Shown: one piece after another, positions 11,701 to 22,211 of the stretch
Layout: every line of letters starts with the position of its first letter
Numbering within the stretch: position 1 is the stretch's first letter
From: Hevea brasiliensis
Lineage: Eukaryota; Streptophyta; Magnoliopsida; Malpighiales; Euphorbiaceae
NCBI RefSeq assembly: GCF_030052815.1
Contig: NC_079493.1
Span: 57,331,191-57,395,190 of the forward strand
Length of the DNA: 64,000 nt
Direction: 5' to 3'
Program-made: the position numbers and the translations under genes
The notes under the pieces: model-generated
What the model was told of the DNA's origin: nothing
Database searches by the model: none
What the model saw: only the letters and a program-made list of their open reading frames with translations

Positions 11701-12712
11701 CACACCGGGAGATACTTTGTGACCGATGGTGTGACGGCCCGAGGTACTAGATACCCAGTGCTAGTATATCCGTTTATCCAGTCTGGTCAGTGTATAGGCT
11801 ACATGGGCAGTCAATTAAAACATTATTCATTTCAGGCAGTTAAGTTAAGTTAAGTATACGAAAATTTCAGTATAATTAATTAAGCATTGAATGAAATGAG
11901 TAAAAGAGATTAGCAACAGAAACATAACAAAGATACAATTTGCAGAACCTTAGAGATTTAAAATACAATACAGTTAGAATAATTGATTCTTGGATATCCG
12001 AATTATGAGTTATTTCTTTCTTTATTTGTATATATTATTTCTTGTTATACTATTACACCACTAAGCAGAAATGCTTAGAGCGATGGAATTGCTTCCTCGC
12101 GTAGGTACTGAAGGTAAAACTAGTAGACTGTCGACTGAGATTTTTGGAGTCCAAATCTGCAGAAGTGTCAGAAGAGTTCAAGATTATCACCTCCTCAGCA
12201 ATGCATGTAGATAGGGCTCATAATTATACATGTTATGTATTTGTTCATTCTTAGTGTATTGTAATTTCATTTGTATATCCTGTACTTGATAAATTTATGT
12301 ACTTAATTGGAAAATTATATAAGTTAATGAAATGTAAGAATTCTGATGTCTAAATTGATTGTCTAATCATAATGATTCTGAATGAGATTGAGTTTAAGAA
12401 ATTTTGAGAAATTGATGAGATATTATTGAGATATATTGAGCTATGAATTTGAATATGTTGTGAATTGTCTTTGGAAGGGTCAGAAGAACTGTTAGTCCAA
12501 ATTACAGCTGACACTTTATCGGATTATCGTTAAAATTTTTGAAATTCCAAATTAGTTATATTTTGATAAAAGTAAAAATAGCCTAAACCTTAAATAAAGT
12601 TTTTAAATAAATAAATCAAGAACTGTAATGAAATTAGATAAGATCAGGTGCTCCGGTACTTCGTGTAACACACTTTGCTTGGCTACACTGTAGACGGGTG
12701 AGGGGTGCTACA
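8752..12712 (+). mobile_element. Solo LTR H (Ty3/gypsy, C/D/G-type)
   Basis: A 3.96-kb sequence starting TGTAACATCC and ending GGGTGCTACA, flanked by a perfect TSD TGTGA (8747-8751 and 12713-12717). No internal domain is present. It carries the AGCGATGGGTGACC block 202 bp from the start (8954-8967), a block with CACCGGGAGA and ACCGATGGTGTGA at about 11703-11760, and the hairpin CTAAGCAGAAATGCTTAG (12061-12078) followed by a second CG-rich stem. It also has an internal duplication at about 10640-11260 (see findings). No coding function is visible. Confidence 0.92.
12061..12106 (+). promoter_or_regulatory. Two-hairpin module in solo LTR H
   Basis: The first stem is CTAAGCA/TGCTTAG with a 4-base loop. 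The second is GCGATGGAA/TTCCTCGC with one bulge and a 4-base loop. The module lies about 610 bp before the LTR end, matching the position in C, D, E, G and J. Confidence 0.55.
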
Positions 12713-12717
12713 TGTGA

Positions 12718-14699
12718 GGCTAATTGAGAATGAAAATGGACACATAATGGCACATTTTTCATTCAGGAATCATGCCCAGAAAATGACCATAACATAGTGA
12801 ACAATTAGGTCCAATCCAAATAGTGTGCACTACCACTGTACAAAAATGACCAAATGAATTAGTTGTTCAAAACTGCCAGAACCAAATTAGGTGCTCAGAA
12901 ATTCTGGGTAGACTAATCCGGCCAGCCTTGTTCAAATGGCCATAACTTGGGCTAAAAACTCCAAATGGAGTGATTCAAAAATTGAATTAAAGTTAAAATA
13001 ATAAGGAACAAGTTTTATGAAGAACACTTTGCCAAATTCTAATAGTAACATAACCAATGGAATAGTACAAAACAGGACACCAAATCTAGAAAATTTGAAA
13101 TTGTACTTAAGAGACCTAAAATTTGAAGAAACAATTAAAACAAATAAATTTGGCACCCAAAATGTGGTATATAGGTATAATTGGATTTCCCATACCTATT
13201 AAGCATAAGAAAGTCAACATATTGATATGAATAGTAACCCCAAAATGAAAATTTCCAAGAATGTTAGTTTAAGTATATTGGGGCTAGAATTGAGTATATA
13301 TGAATTAATTATTGGATTTAATGTGAGATAAGATACTGAAACACTATAAACTACATGTTTTATCTGAAAAAGACCTAGAAAAGGATAGGGCAAACTGAGT
13401 CAAGGCTTAGAGGCGACTCACATCAGGTTTGTGCACAATAACTTTTCACTTTCGATTTGCTATTAGAAAATTTATTTGAATACATTTTGGAGCAATTTAT
13501 GCTAAACAATGCTTTGAGAAATGTTTTGTTGCCTACTTTGTAAATAGAAATTTGAAATGAAAATTGATTAATGTTTTGCATGAAATGTTGAATAATATGA
13601 TTTTGAAATTATTTTTGATTCACACTTGGCTTGGCAGTCCCTTACTATGTTCCTCCTCCACTTGTGGGGTTGAGTTTGATATTTAATCATTTTTCTCCCT
13701 CTCTGGCTTGCTAGTCTGAGGTGAGTTTGGATGAGTACTCATTAGCTAGCTAGCCACCTCCCTCATTGATTTCGATTAGTGGGGTGAGTTTTCCTTATCG
13801 TGGTGTACAACACGGCATGTTTGGAAATTTTGAGTCATGGCCAAAGTTGTGTTATTGATTGGTAACACTGTATTTATTAAATTGTTTGATCAAATTTGTG
13901 TTATATTAAGCTTTGAAAATTGTGAAATATTTAAATTGTGATTTGTGATAAATATGATTTGAAAATTGAAATTTGATTGTGAAATATTTGAACTGTGAAT
14001 TAATGTCAAATGTTTTATATTTTGCATTTTATATTTTATTGTGCACCACTGAGTATTTTTATACTTAGCGATAGCTTTCTTTGTTGTCGCAGATAGAGAC
14101 AAGGAAAAAGCAACAGAGTGAACTACTGATTATTAGGACTACACTGAGGCTTTTATATAGTTGATGTAAATAATGTTATAGTCATATGTATTTTTGTAAT
14201 TGAGCAGTTGTACAGTCATATGTAAAAATATTATCTTTTGGCTTGTTATATCTGTGAACTATATTGTGAATGAAATCAAATATTTTAAATGCAATGAGAA
14301 TGGATTTACTTAAATGTTTTGCCATTATCATGAATTGTGGAGATTGGTTGGATTTGTGATGATTTGAGTTTTGGTGGTTGTAATTGGATTGAAGCGATAT
14401 ATTTGAGAGTATTTTTCTACAGGTAAAATTTTCAGTTTTTTGCAAATACTGCCGGCACTCTGTCGAATATTTCTACAATTTGCGAACAAATAAAATTGGT
14501 CAAAAATTTTACGTAGCTTTTCAATTTCAATTAAATGTTTTTAATTCCTACCAAAAATGCTCACCACTTTCAAAAAGTAAGAAAATTGTTTTAAAATTCC
14601 TTGTATTGTAATTAATGGGTTATCGGTAGGTGAAGTTTGGTAATTCATTAAGTATACTACATGATCATGTTATGCCTTACAGAGGGGTAAGGTGTGACA
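12718..14699 (+). mobile_element. Element A, 3' LTR, part 3 of 3
   Basis: It continues the A 3' LTR after the second TGTGA and ends GGTGTGACA at 14699. From about 12882 it aligns with the 5' LTR at 395-2224, with point differences and small indels (for example a gap near 14155 where the 5' LTR has extra bases). The base after the LTR begins ATTAC; the matching left TSD is not present because the 5' LTR is truncated. Confidence 0.85.
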
Positions 14700-15915
14700 A
14701 TTACTCGAGTGGCGACTCCTATCTATCTGTGCCTTCGTGGCATAAATCCTTAGTACCGTGGTAGTGTTATGGGAAGATAGTACTTGCCAGTGGTTTAATT
14801 CTATTAGGATTGTATGAAGTGCATGTCTAGGAAATGTTGTTTATGGAGGTGGTACTTAAGTGAGACCATTATGACTCCACCATCTTTTCTAAGCATTACC
14901 TAGTGCATTTTATATAATTCTAGTGGATGATATTTTGCCTCACGCCCCCCTCCTATAGTTTGGCGACTCCACTGGGGATTAAATAGATAGTTACTTCAAC
15001 ATGTTTTTATTAGTCTAATATTATTCCTCTGTTAAACTTTTTCCATTACACTACACTAACACACAGATCACCCTTACCCTTTTTAGCCCCGTTAGTACTA
15101 GCTAAGGAGACCATAGTTCCACTTGAGCTATGACAAATTAGTGAGTGCTAGCACCCCATGCCTGTACTTTTGAGTATATAAAAGAGCCACAACTAAGGCC
15201 ATTGTGCTTACTGGACAAGCTCTCGCATGGGTGACCCTTTTCCTACCCGATAAAGCCAATGAGCCATAGATTTTAGCCCTAGGTACCCCGTAGATTTTTG
15301 TTGTGCTGGATTTATAACCTTACTATTCAAACCATAAGTTCTAGTGATAGTTGAGATGAACCTAGGCCTATGCATAAACCCAATGTGTGTATAGGCCTAA
15401 GTCCATTTTAAAACCCATGTTAAGCAAGATCATGCTTACTTATGGTTAAACTTTAAGGATATAAATTATTTGTTTGTGAAGGAAAGGTCTTTCTGAAACC
15501 ACCCCCTATTGGTGCATTTAATGTACCGTAGCCTAAGATAAAATTTCTTTTCCTACCCTACACGTGAGAGTTGAAGGTATAAGGGGGCGAAGATTTAGTT
15601 CTGGATTTATTCTTTTCCATTTTTTATTTAGTCTTTGGTCCGATCTTAGTTCAATTTATATAGTTTGGTTTTGGTTCAGTTTTGGTGCTATTAGTAGGGT
15701 TCGATTTTGGTTTTGTAAAGGCAAAGGTAAAAATCAAAGTGCATATTCATGTATTCATGCATTGCATTTGTACATAGCATAAGATGTTAAAGCCTTGTAT
15801 TTTTTTCTCTCTTGTAGTAAACATAGCTTTAGAACACATCAGAAGGACTTCTAACTAGGTCACTTGGGTTAGGGAGGGAAAGAGATTAGTAAGAGTCACA
15901 CCTGTACAAGCTCAA
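14700..15915 (+). other. Leader of a Tat/Ogre-like gypsy element (M)
   Basis: Sequence upstream of the Tat-type gag and downstream of element A. It holds a PBS-like site at 14961-14978 (TGGCGACTCCACTGGGGA). A shorter partial match (tggcgactcct) occurs at 14707. The part before 14961 is probably the tail of M's 5' LTR, but I cannot place the LTR end with confidence. The rest is untranslated leader, and the 72-codon frame at 15564-15782 shows no recognisable protein features. Confidence 0.6.
14961..14978 (+). other. Primer-binding site of Tat-like element M
   Basis: TGGCGACTCCACTGGGGA begins with TGG (pairing with tRNA CCA) and has the form used by Tat/Ogre gypsy elements, usually assigned to tRNA-Arg. 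It lies about 950 bp upstream of a Tat-type gag on the same strand. Confidence 0.65.
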
Positions 15916-17087
15916 ATGGAAGACACTAAGGTCATGTTTAGACAGATGCTTGAGGAAGCTTTGAATGCCAAGATGGCTGAGCTTGAAGGAAAAATCATGG
16001 CCAACTTTGAGAAGAAGCTAGAGATGGGTGGGCCTAGTGACATTCAGGTGAAAAGGCTCGAAAAAGAGACTGGTAAAAAGAAGGCCTTTGATGACCTCTG
16101 AGATGAAGAGGATCTCAAAGACAAGGCCAAAAAGAAAGAAAACGGGATAAGTGAGGCGATTAGAGTTATTACTCAAATGATGGAAAAACTTCAGGGCAGT
16201 GTGAAAAAGCAAGCTAAGTTTACTAGAATAGGGCTGTTAGATGCAGATGACTTTGACATCCAGATGGATGAAAATCTACCCGAAAAATTCAAGATGCCTG
16301 ATTTGCCTAAATTTGATGGTACTGGTGACCCAAAAACCCACCTCAAGTCTTATCTGATAGTCATGAGAATAGCTGGTTTGACTAAGAACCAAGTCACTCA
16401 ATTCTTTTCTATGTCACTAGAAGGGGTTCCATCTTCATGGTATCATGGGCTAAAAGCCACTATGAGAAAAGATTGGAGGATCTAGTTAAGAGATTTGTGC
16501 AACAATACTCCTATAATACAACTTTAGATGTTACCCTGAGAGGCTTAGAGACCACTAGGCAAAAATTAAATGTAATCTTTTCTGAGTATCTATTGAGATG
16601 GAGGAAAAAGGCTGTGAAGATGACCAATAGGCCTGCTGAAAAGGATCAGGTGCGCTTGGTAGTGAAAAGTCTATAGCCTAGTTATTATGAGAAACTTTGT
16701 TATTATCCCTTGGCTACCTTTGAACAGCTATATAATGCTGGGGTATTAGTGGAGGATGTACTGAACAATGAAAGGAAGAGTTATCAGCCCAAGAGGGGAG
16801 GATACCAGTTAGCTGGCAACATTACTGGGGAAAACAAAGTCATTGAGGTTCAAACCGTGTCCTAACTGCTAATTCCATCAAACTCATGGCCATGACACTG
16901 ATAGAAGTTTTCGACTAAAACACGAAGTTCAGGACCTGATCGATGCCAAGAAAATAGCTGACCCAGAAAATCGACCCAACACATGCAGCAACCTAATGCC
17001 CAACCATAATGTTCCACCCCCACCAGGACTTAACATGATTTCTACCACCCCAATTGACTCTAACCAAATTCTCAACCTTATCCAACC
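15916..17087 (+). pseudogene. gag: Tat/Ogre-like gag, broken and cut by LTR D
   Basis: It starts MEDTKVMFRQML at 15916. The Tat gag core is clear: LPEKFKMPDLPKFDGTGDP at about 16270-16330, SLEGVPSSWYHGLK at about 16420, then FVQQYSYNTTLDVTLRGLE, LLRWRKKAVKMTNRPAEKDQ and, past a stop, YYEKLCYYPLATFEQLYN. Near the end are HGHDTDRSFRLKHEVQ, QDLIDAKK and NHNVPPPPGLNMI. Breaks are a TGA at 16099, loss of one base near 16478 (frame change after KDW), a TAG at about 16674 where CAG is expected, and a frame change near 16860. LTR D interrupts the gene at 17088 and nothing downstream (protease to integrase) is seen in this window. Confidence 0.85.
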
Positions 17088-17594
17088 TGTAACACCCCTC
17101 ACTCGTCTACAGTGTATCCGTGTAACGAATGCACATTCAGTGCCAGAACACCCTATCTTATGCTGTCTTGTTCACTATATATTTTTTTTATCACAATTTA
17201 TCTCTGTGGAAATCCGGGCGGAGCCTCCTCTATTTTATTGGCATCTGGCGGGTTCTAGTAGTTATCTGTTAAAAACAATTTCATATCTGTATCATTTCTC
17301 CATATCATATCGTTTCAAGAAAATGAAATTCATTTCATACATATGAAAATTATCTACAAAAATTCCCAAACTTATTTACAATCCCAAAATGTATATTACA
17401 TTTATTTACAATGTTCATAATTAATACACATTTGATTATACATGAACCAAAATGCAAAACCCTAATTACATTGGGCCCTACTAAAATAAATACTACTGAG
17501 GTGAGCTCTGGACTGTAGTAGATCTAGACAACTGTAATCAGAGTACTACTGTGGCAGCTGCTGCTATGGCGGTTGCTGTGTTTAGTCTCCAGTA

Positions 17595-17636
17595 CCTACG
17601 CGATGGAAAATCCAACGCGCTAAGCAAATTGCTTAG
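17595..17636 (-). promoter_or_regulatory. Two-hairpin module in LTR D
   Basis: Stem one is CTAAGCA/TGCTTAG. Stem two is CGCGATGGA/TCCAACGCG, pairing 8 of 9 positions around an AAA loop. Both occur in the same order and spacing as in C, G and H. Confidence 0.55.
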
Positions 17637-18003
17637 TGGTGCATAATCTTAAAGCAGAATAACTAAATATTTTAAAATGACAATAATATGTGAAATTTCA
17701 TAATTCTAGGTCAATTGTATATTTCAATTGCACTTTGGGAATAATTTAATTATCAGTATCTCATCTGTGTATTTATTTCTTTCTCTGTCTTTTAAAGTTA
17801 TATCAGTGGTCTCTTCATGTAACTATTTAATTTTTAAGGCTTATTACTTATGAGTTGTTTCATAACTTTAGTTGTTCCATAGGAGCATATTAATTTACTG
17901 GGATCTCTTCATATAATCAATTGATTTTTATAGCCTATTACTCATATCTGTGACCTTTTCAGTATTTAATTAAATTTAAGACTCATTACTCATATTTGTG
18001 CCC

Positions 18004-18455
18004 AAGTAACCTATAACAGTCTATAAAGATTGGATATACGGGAATATTCTATCTCATATACAACTGTCATGTCTGGCACGAGGCCAGTGGGCAGGCAATA
18101 TAATATCTTGTATACAACTGTCTGTCAGGCACAAGGCCGGTGGGTAGGCGTAAAGTCAAAAATCATATCAGACATATTTTGTTAATCAATGATTATTCAT
18201 GTAAAAATCATATCAGTGCATTCTCAGTCTTTTAAAATCATATCAATGCCAAGTAACCTATAATAGTCTATAAAGACTAGATATACGGGAATATTCTATC
18301 CTATATACATCTGTCATGTTAGTCACAAGGCCAGCGGGCAGGCTGTTAAAGCCATAAATACAATTATGCACAATGGCACCTATCATGTCAGGCACAAGGC
18401 CAGTGAGCAGGCTCTTAAAGCTAGAAATACAATTAGGCACAATGGCCAACGGGCA
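18004..18455. repeat. Tandem duplication of about 247 bp in LTR D
   Basis: The string from 'aagtaacctataacagtcta' (18004) through the 'ggccagtgggcaggc' motif near 18083-18097 recurs from about 18251 (aagtaacctataatagtcta) to about 18343. Further short repeats of 'ggcacaaggccagtg..caggc' occur at about 18125 and 18390. Element B inserted in the last of these repeats. Confidence 0.8.
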
Positions 18456-21400
18456 TGTCACACCTTATCTCTTGTAAGGCATGACATGTTCCCGTAGCAT
18501 ACCTAATGTATTACTGAACTCCACCTACCGATAACTCATTAGTTATGGTACAAAGGATTTTAAAACAACCTATAGCTTTTTATCTTATCAAGTCTTTTGC
18601 AGAAAACTGCATGAGAATAGTTAAAATTTCATGTAAACATTCATTGGAAATAATAATATACTAAATATTGCAAAAGTTACATTTTCATAAGTCTCAAAGT
18701 AAAATACAAAATAGTTACAAACTCAAAATGTGATAGCAATGCAATGCTTTTAAATACACACAGCTCAATGTTCGTACATCCATACATATAGGTACAAAAT
18801 ACATTCAAAGGAATCACAAGGGTATACCTAACGTAAATACCCACAAAAAATACAAAAATGCTACTTTCAAGTCTCTCACTCGGTAGCCTTCTCCTTTCCC
18901 TTACCTTTTTCTCTTACCTGCGACAGCATAAAGAGGCTATCGCTGAGTATATCACTCAGTGGTGCACAACTAATAACTTTAAAACTTAAAGTAAAACACA
19001 ATTTGTCAAAGCATAATAAATCACATTTTTCTTAAGCATGAAAACTTCACAATAGTTCTAAGTCCATAAAGGCCATTTATTGGAATAACATTTCAAATGA
19101 GAAATCACACTTCATAAATCACAATTCACAAAGCATTAGTGTTTCCAACATCAATAAACAGTTTAGGCCATGATACAAAATTTCACGATCAGTGCCGTGT
19201 TGTACACCACGACAAAGCAATCTCAACCTCACTAACCGTTATTAATAATGGAAGGGCTAGCTAGCTAATGAGCACTCATGTAGTCTTACCCCACTAACCG
19301 TTATTAATGGGAGACATAATCAATATCAATTATCAACCCCAAAGTAACCGTTACTTTTAAAAGTTCCGAAGGGACTATCATGCTAACTGTGGTTTCAAAA
19401 CAACTTTCAAGAGTTTCTAAATCAATAATCACGTTTGCAAAATAATAACATATTCAAATCATCATAAAACCCATAAAAGGAGTGGCAACACACAAATTCC
19501 TCAAATACAAGATAAAAACATACCTCATTCAAAATAAACTCATTTCAAATCAAACTCATTCAAATAAACTCATTCAAATCAATTTATGAAGCTAAAACAA
19601 AGAAAAAGGTTAGTTGTGCACAAACCTTCAATGCTCTCCTTTCTCTTTACTCACTATTCCTTGTCTATTCCAACTTCTTTTTCTACTAAAAGTAAACAAA
19701 TAAAATACCTCAATACCAATCTCAATTTTTGCCAAAAACTCATTACATGCATGTCTAATGCATTCCAAGTTAGCTTTGCAAATTTTAAAAAACTTTGATT
19801 TTGAACAACTTGGTACCCCAATATTTGAACCCAATTTTTACCTAGTTTCGATCATAATTTGATGAGGTGTTCTTCATGAAAATTGTTCATCTAGGTCTAA
19901 ACTTTATTTTCCTTTTTGAATTGCCTAATTCGGAGCTGCGTAGCTCAAGTTATGCCCTATTCACGTCACTGTTCATGCTGCAGATTCAGTTCTGGAAGAT
20001 TTATTAATCCAATTTCGTTCAGCAATTTGGTCAAGTTAAGTCCATAATTTGGTATAAAGTTCTGTACATGAAATGTTCTACTATGTCTTAGGTTTTCATC
20101 GGTTCAAGAATCGCCTAAATCGGAGTTTTCTAGATAGAGTTATGGCCATGCAAAATTTACTGTTCATATGGTAAATCTGCAATTCTGCAGATTTAGTGAT
20201 TCAACTTTACTCATCAATTTGATTAGGTTAAGTCCATAATTTGGCCTCAAGTTCTTCATATGAAATGTTTTACTATGTCTTAGGTTTCCATTGGTTAAAG
20301 AATAGCTTAAATCGGAGTTTTCTAGAGAGAGTTATGGCCATGCAAAATTTACTGTTCATATGGTCAAATTTTGCAGGTTCTAGAATTTTGTCTCTAAGTT
20401 CAAGGCTCATTTTGGATAGCTTAAGATTATTTTCAGAGCAGGGTATTTGCACAAAAATTATAGCCCTATGTCTTAAGTTTCATTTCCAATTGGTTTCACA
20501 CCAATTGGAGTTGTGTAGCTCAAGTTATGGGCTTCCAAACACACTGAATTCAGTGTGCAAAAATTCTGCACTAAGTTCAATTTTTTTATTTCTTCAATTA
20601 TTCCCTCTAACCAACCTCAATTCACATTTAATTCACCCAAAAAGACTATAATTTAGTATTGACACATTAATGGAACTTCCTAACACAAACCCCATAATTT
20701 TCAAACACCAAAGTTTGTAATTTTTCCTAATCCTACCATTTCATTACCTCCATTCATCAACCCAATGTCAATTCAAAATAAATAAACCTCAAATGATCAT
20801 AATTTAACACTACACACTCGAATTTCACTCTCTAGCTCCAATTTTCCCATGAACCCTAATCTCCCATAATTAAATTTATACACATTTCATGCAATTTCTT
20901 TACTCTAATCATGCATACTACTTCAACTAAGCTTGATTTCATCATCATTTTTATTGAAATACATCAAACCCTAATTTTTCTCCAATTTGGCCAAAACCCT
21001 AGTTTAGGTTCCATGCATGTTTCCTTTCATTTTCTTATGAAATTTCATCATAATGTAACTTAATTTAAGGTTTGTATAACTAAATGAGCATTAAAGAACT
21101 TACCTCTTGATGACTTCCTTTCAACTCCCTAAATCATCAATTTTCTTCTAATCTCTTATTTTCCCTTGCTTTTAATCTCTAAATCAAAGATTAATTTGAT
21201 GCTCTCTACCAATTAGATGGAAAATCCATGGAGGAAAAGCAAGGAATTGAGTTTTGAGAATGGGTGTCAATGGAGAAAGAAGGAAGAACAAGAAAGAAAG
21301 AAAGAGAGAAGGAGAGAGAGTGGGTGGTAACTAAATGGGGGAGCGAAGAGGGTTTTTCCCTTTATATATTTATCCCCATTTTTTATTTATTTAATTCATT

Positions 21401-21813
21401 TAATTGAGTTGTCCAAAGCCCATTGATACTAAAATTTTAATTGGGTCAAAATGGAATTAAAATTCTATATTTTTATTTCTTTTATTTTCCTTTCACTTTT
21501 TACTTGAATTCTTTTCCTAGAAAAAATATATATTTCATAATTCAATATATTATTTTCATTTAATTTAATTTACATTTTTGTCAAAAGTCAACTCTTGAGG
21601 TGAATGGACCAAAATGCCTCTTATCGGGTCATAATCCCTCTTTTTCAATATACCCGGTGAATCCTTATATTTTTTGGTCACTTGAATTTTTATTATGTCT
21701 ATCTTAATTAATTTTTTTTTCTATTTATTTTTGGTCCTCAAGGTGTCTTTGAATAGTACTAGTCATGGACCAAAAATGGTACTATTCATAACTCGGAGGT
21801 TCGGGGTGTTACA
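18456..21813 (-). mobile_element. Element B, 3' LTR (3358 bp)
   Basis: Plus-strand ends are TGTCACACCT and GGGGTGTTACA. It is highly similar to 35923-39249, with a few percent differences by eye. It includes the two-hairpin module at about 18920-18960, the palindromes GCTAGCTAGC and near-GAGTACTC (here gagcactc) at about 19254-19280, and degenerate units about 190 bp long at 19850-20530. A GAAA-type microsatellite lies at about 21288-21321. Confidence 0.9.
18920..18962 (-). promoter_or_regulatory. Two-hairpin module in element B 3' LTR
   Basis: GCGACAGC...GGCTATCGC is followed directly by CTGAGT...ACTCAG. The copy at about 36375-36417 in the other LTR has the second hairpin intact (CTGAGT/ACTCAG) and a partly degraded first one. 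Confidence 0.5.
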
Positions 21814-21852
21814 ATTCTCCCCTCCCTAAAAAAAAATTTCATCCTCGAAATT
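21814..21852 (-). other. Polypurine tract and preceding conserved motif, element B
   Basis: Directly inside the 3' LTR the minus strand reads a purine run (complement of ATTCTCCCCTCCC then nine A) preceded by the motif TTTCGAGGATGAAATT (complement at about 21836-21851). This primes plus-strand DNA synthesis. Confidence 0.8.
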
Positions 21853-21861
21853 TACCTGGTC

Positions 21862-22211
21862 TTAGTCTCTAAATAGCTGTGGGTGCTGCCTTTTCATGTC
21901 CTCCTCAGGCTCCCATGTAGCCTCCTGGCCTGAATGATGGTTCCACAGCACTTTCACCAGAGGTATTTGCTTGTTCCTCAGCTGCTTCATCTCATATGCC
22001 AAGATCTTTATGGGCTCTTCGTCATATGTCAGGTCTGGATTCACCTCAATCTCCTCTACTGGAAAAATGTGAGAGGAGTCTGATCTGTACCTCCACAATA
22101 TGGAGACATGGAAGACATTGTGAATCTTTTCCAACTCCGGAGACAATGCAAGTCTATATGCCAATGGACCCACTCTTTCCAGAACCTCATACAGCCCAAT
22201 GTAGCGAGGAC
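21862..22211 (-). pseudogene. pol: Element B pol 3' end: integrase C-terminus and chromodomain
   Basis: On the minus strand it continues from the insertion site of element C: RYIGLYEVLERVGPLAYRL, then NVFHVSILWRY, then a chromodomain-like segment with LVKVLWNHHSGQEATWEPEE and the ending HPQLFRD. The EATWE motif is the chromodomain signature of plant chromoviruses, thought to guide integration to particular chromatin. The frame is intact here, but it is separated from the rest of integrase by the 8.6-kb element C, with the 5-bp duplication AGGAC at 22207-22211 shared with 30846-30850. Confidence 0.88.

Larger units (their letters stand above)
17088..18455 (-). mobile_element. LTR D, segment 1 (C/G/H-type gypsy LTR)
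   Basis: It starts TGTAACACCCCTCACTCGTC, which is the reverse complement of an LTR 3' end of the G/H type, so the element reads on the minus strand. It inserted into the Tat gag (candidate TSD CAACC at 17083-17087, partner not found in the window). It contains the CTAAGCAAATTGCTTAG hairpin (17620-17636) with its second stem just upstream, and a 247-bp internal duplication. It is split at 18455 by element B (TSD GGGCA) and resumes at 39250. Confidence 0.82.
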
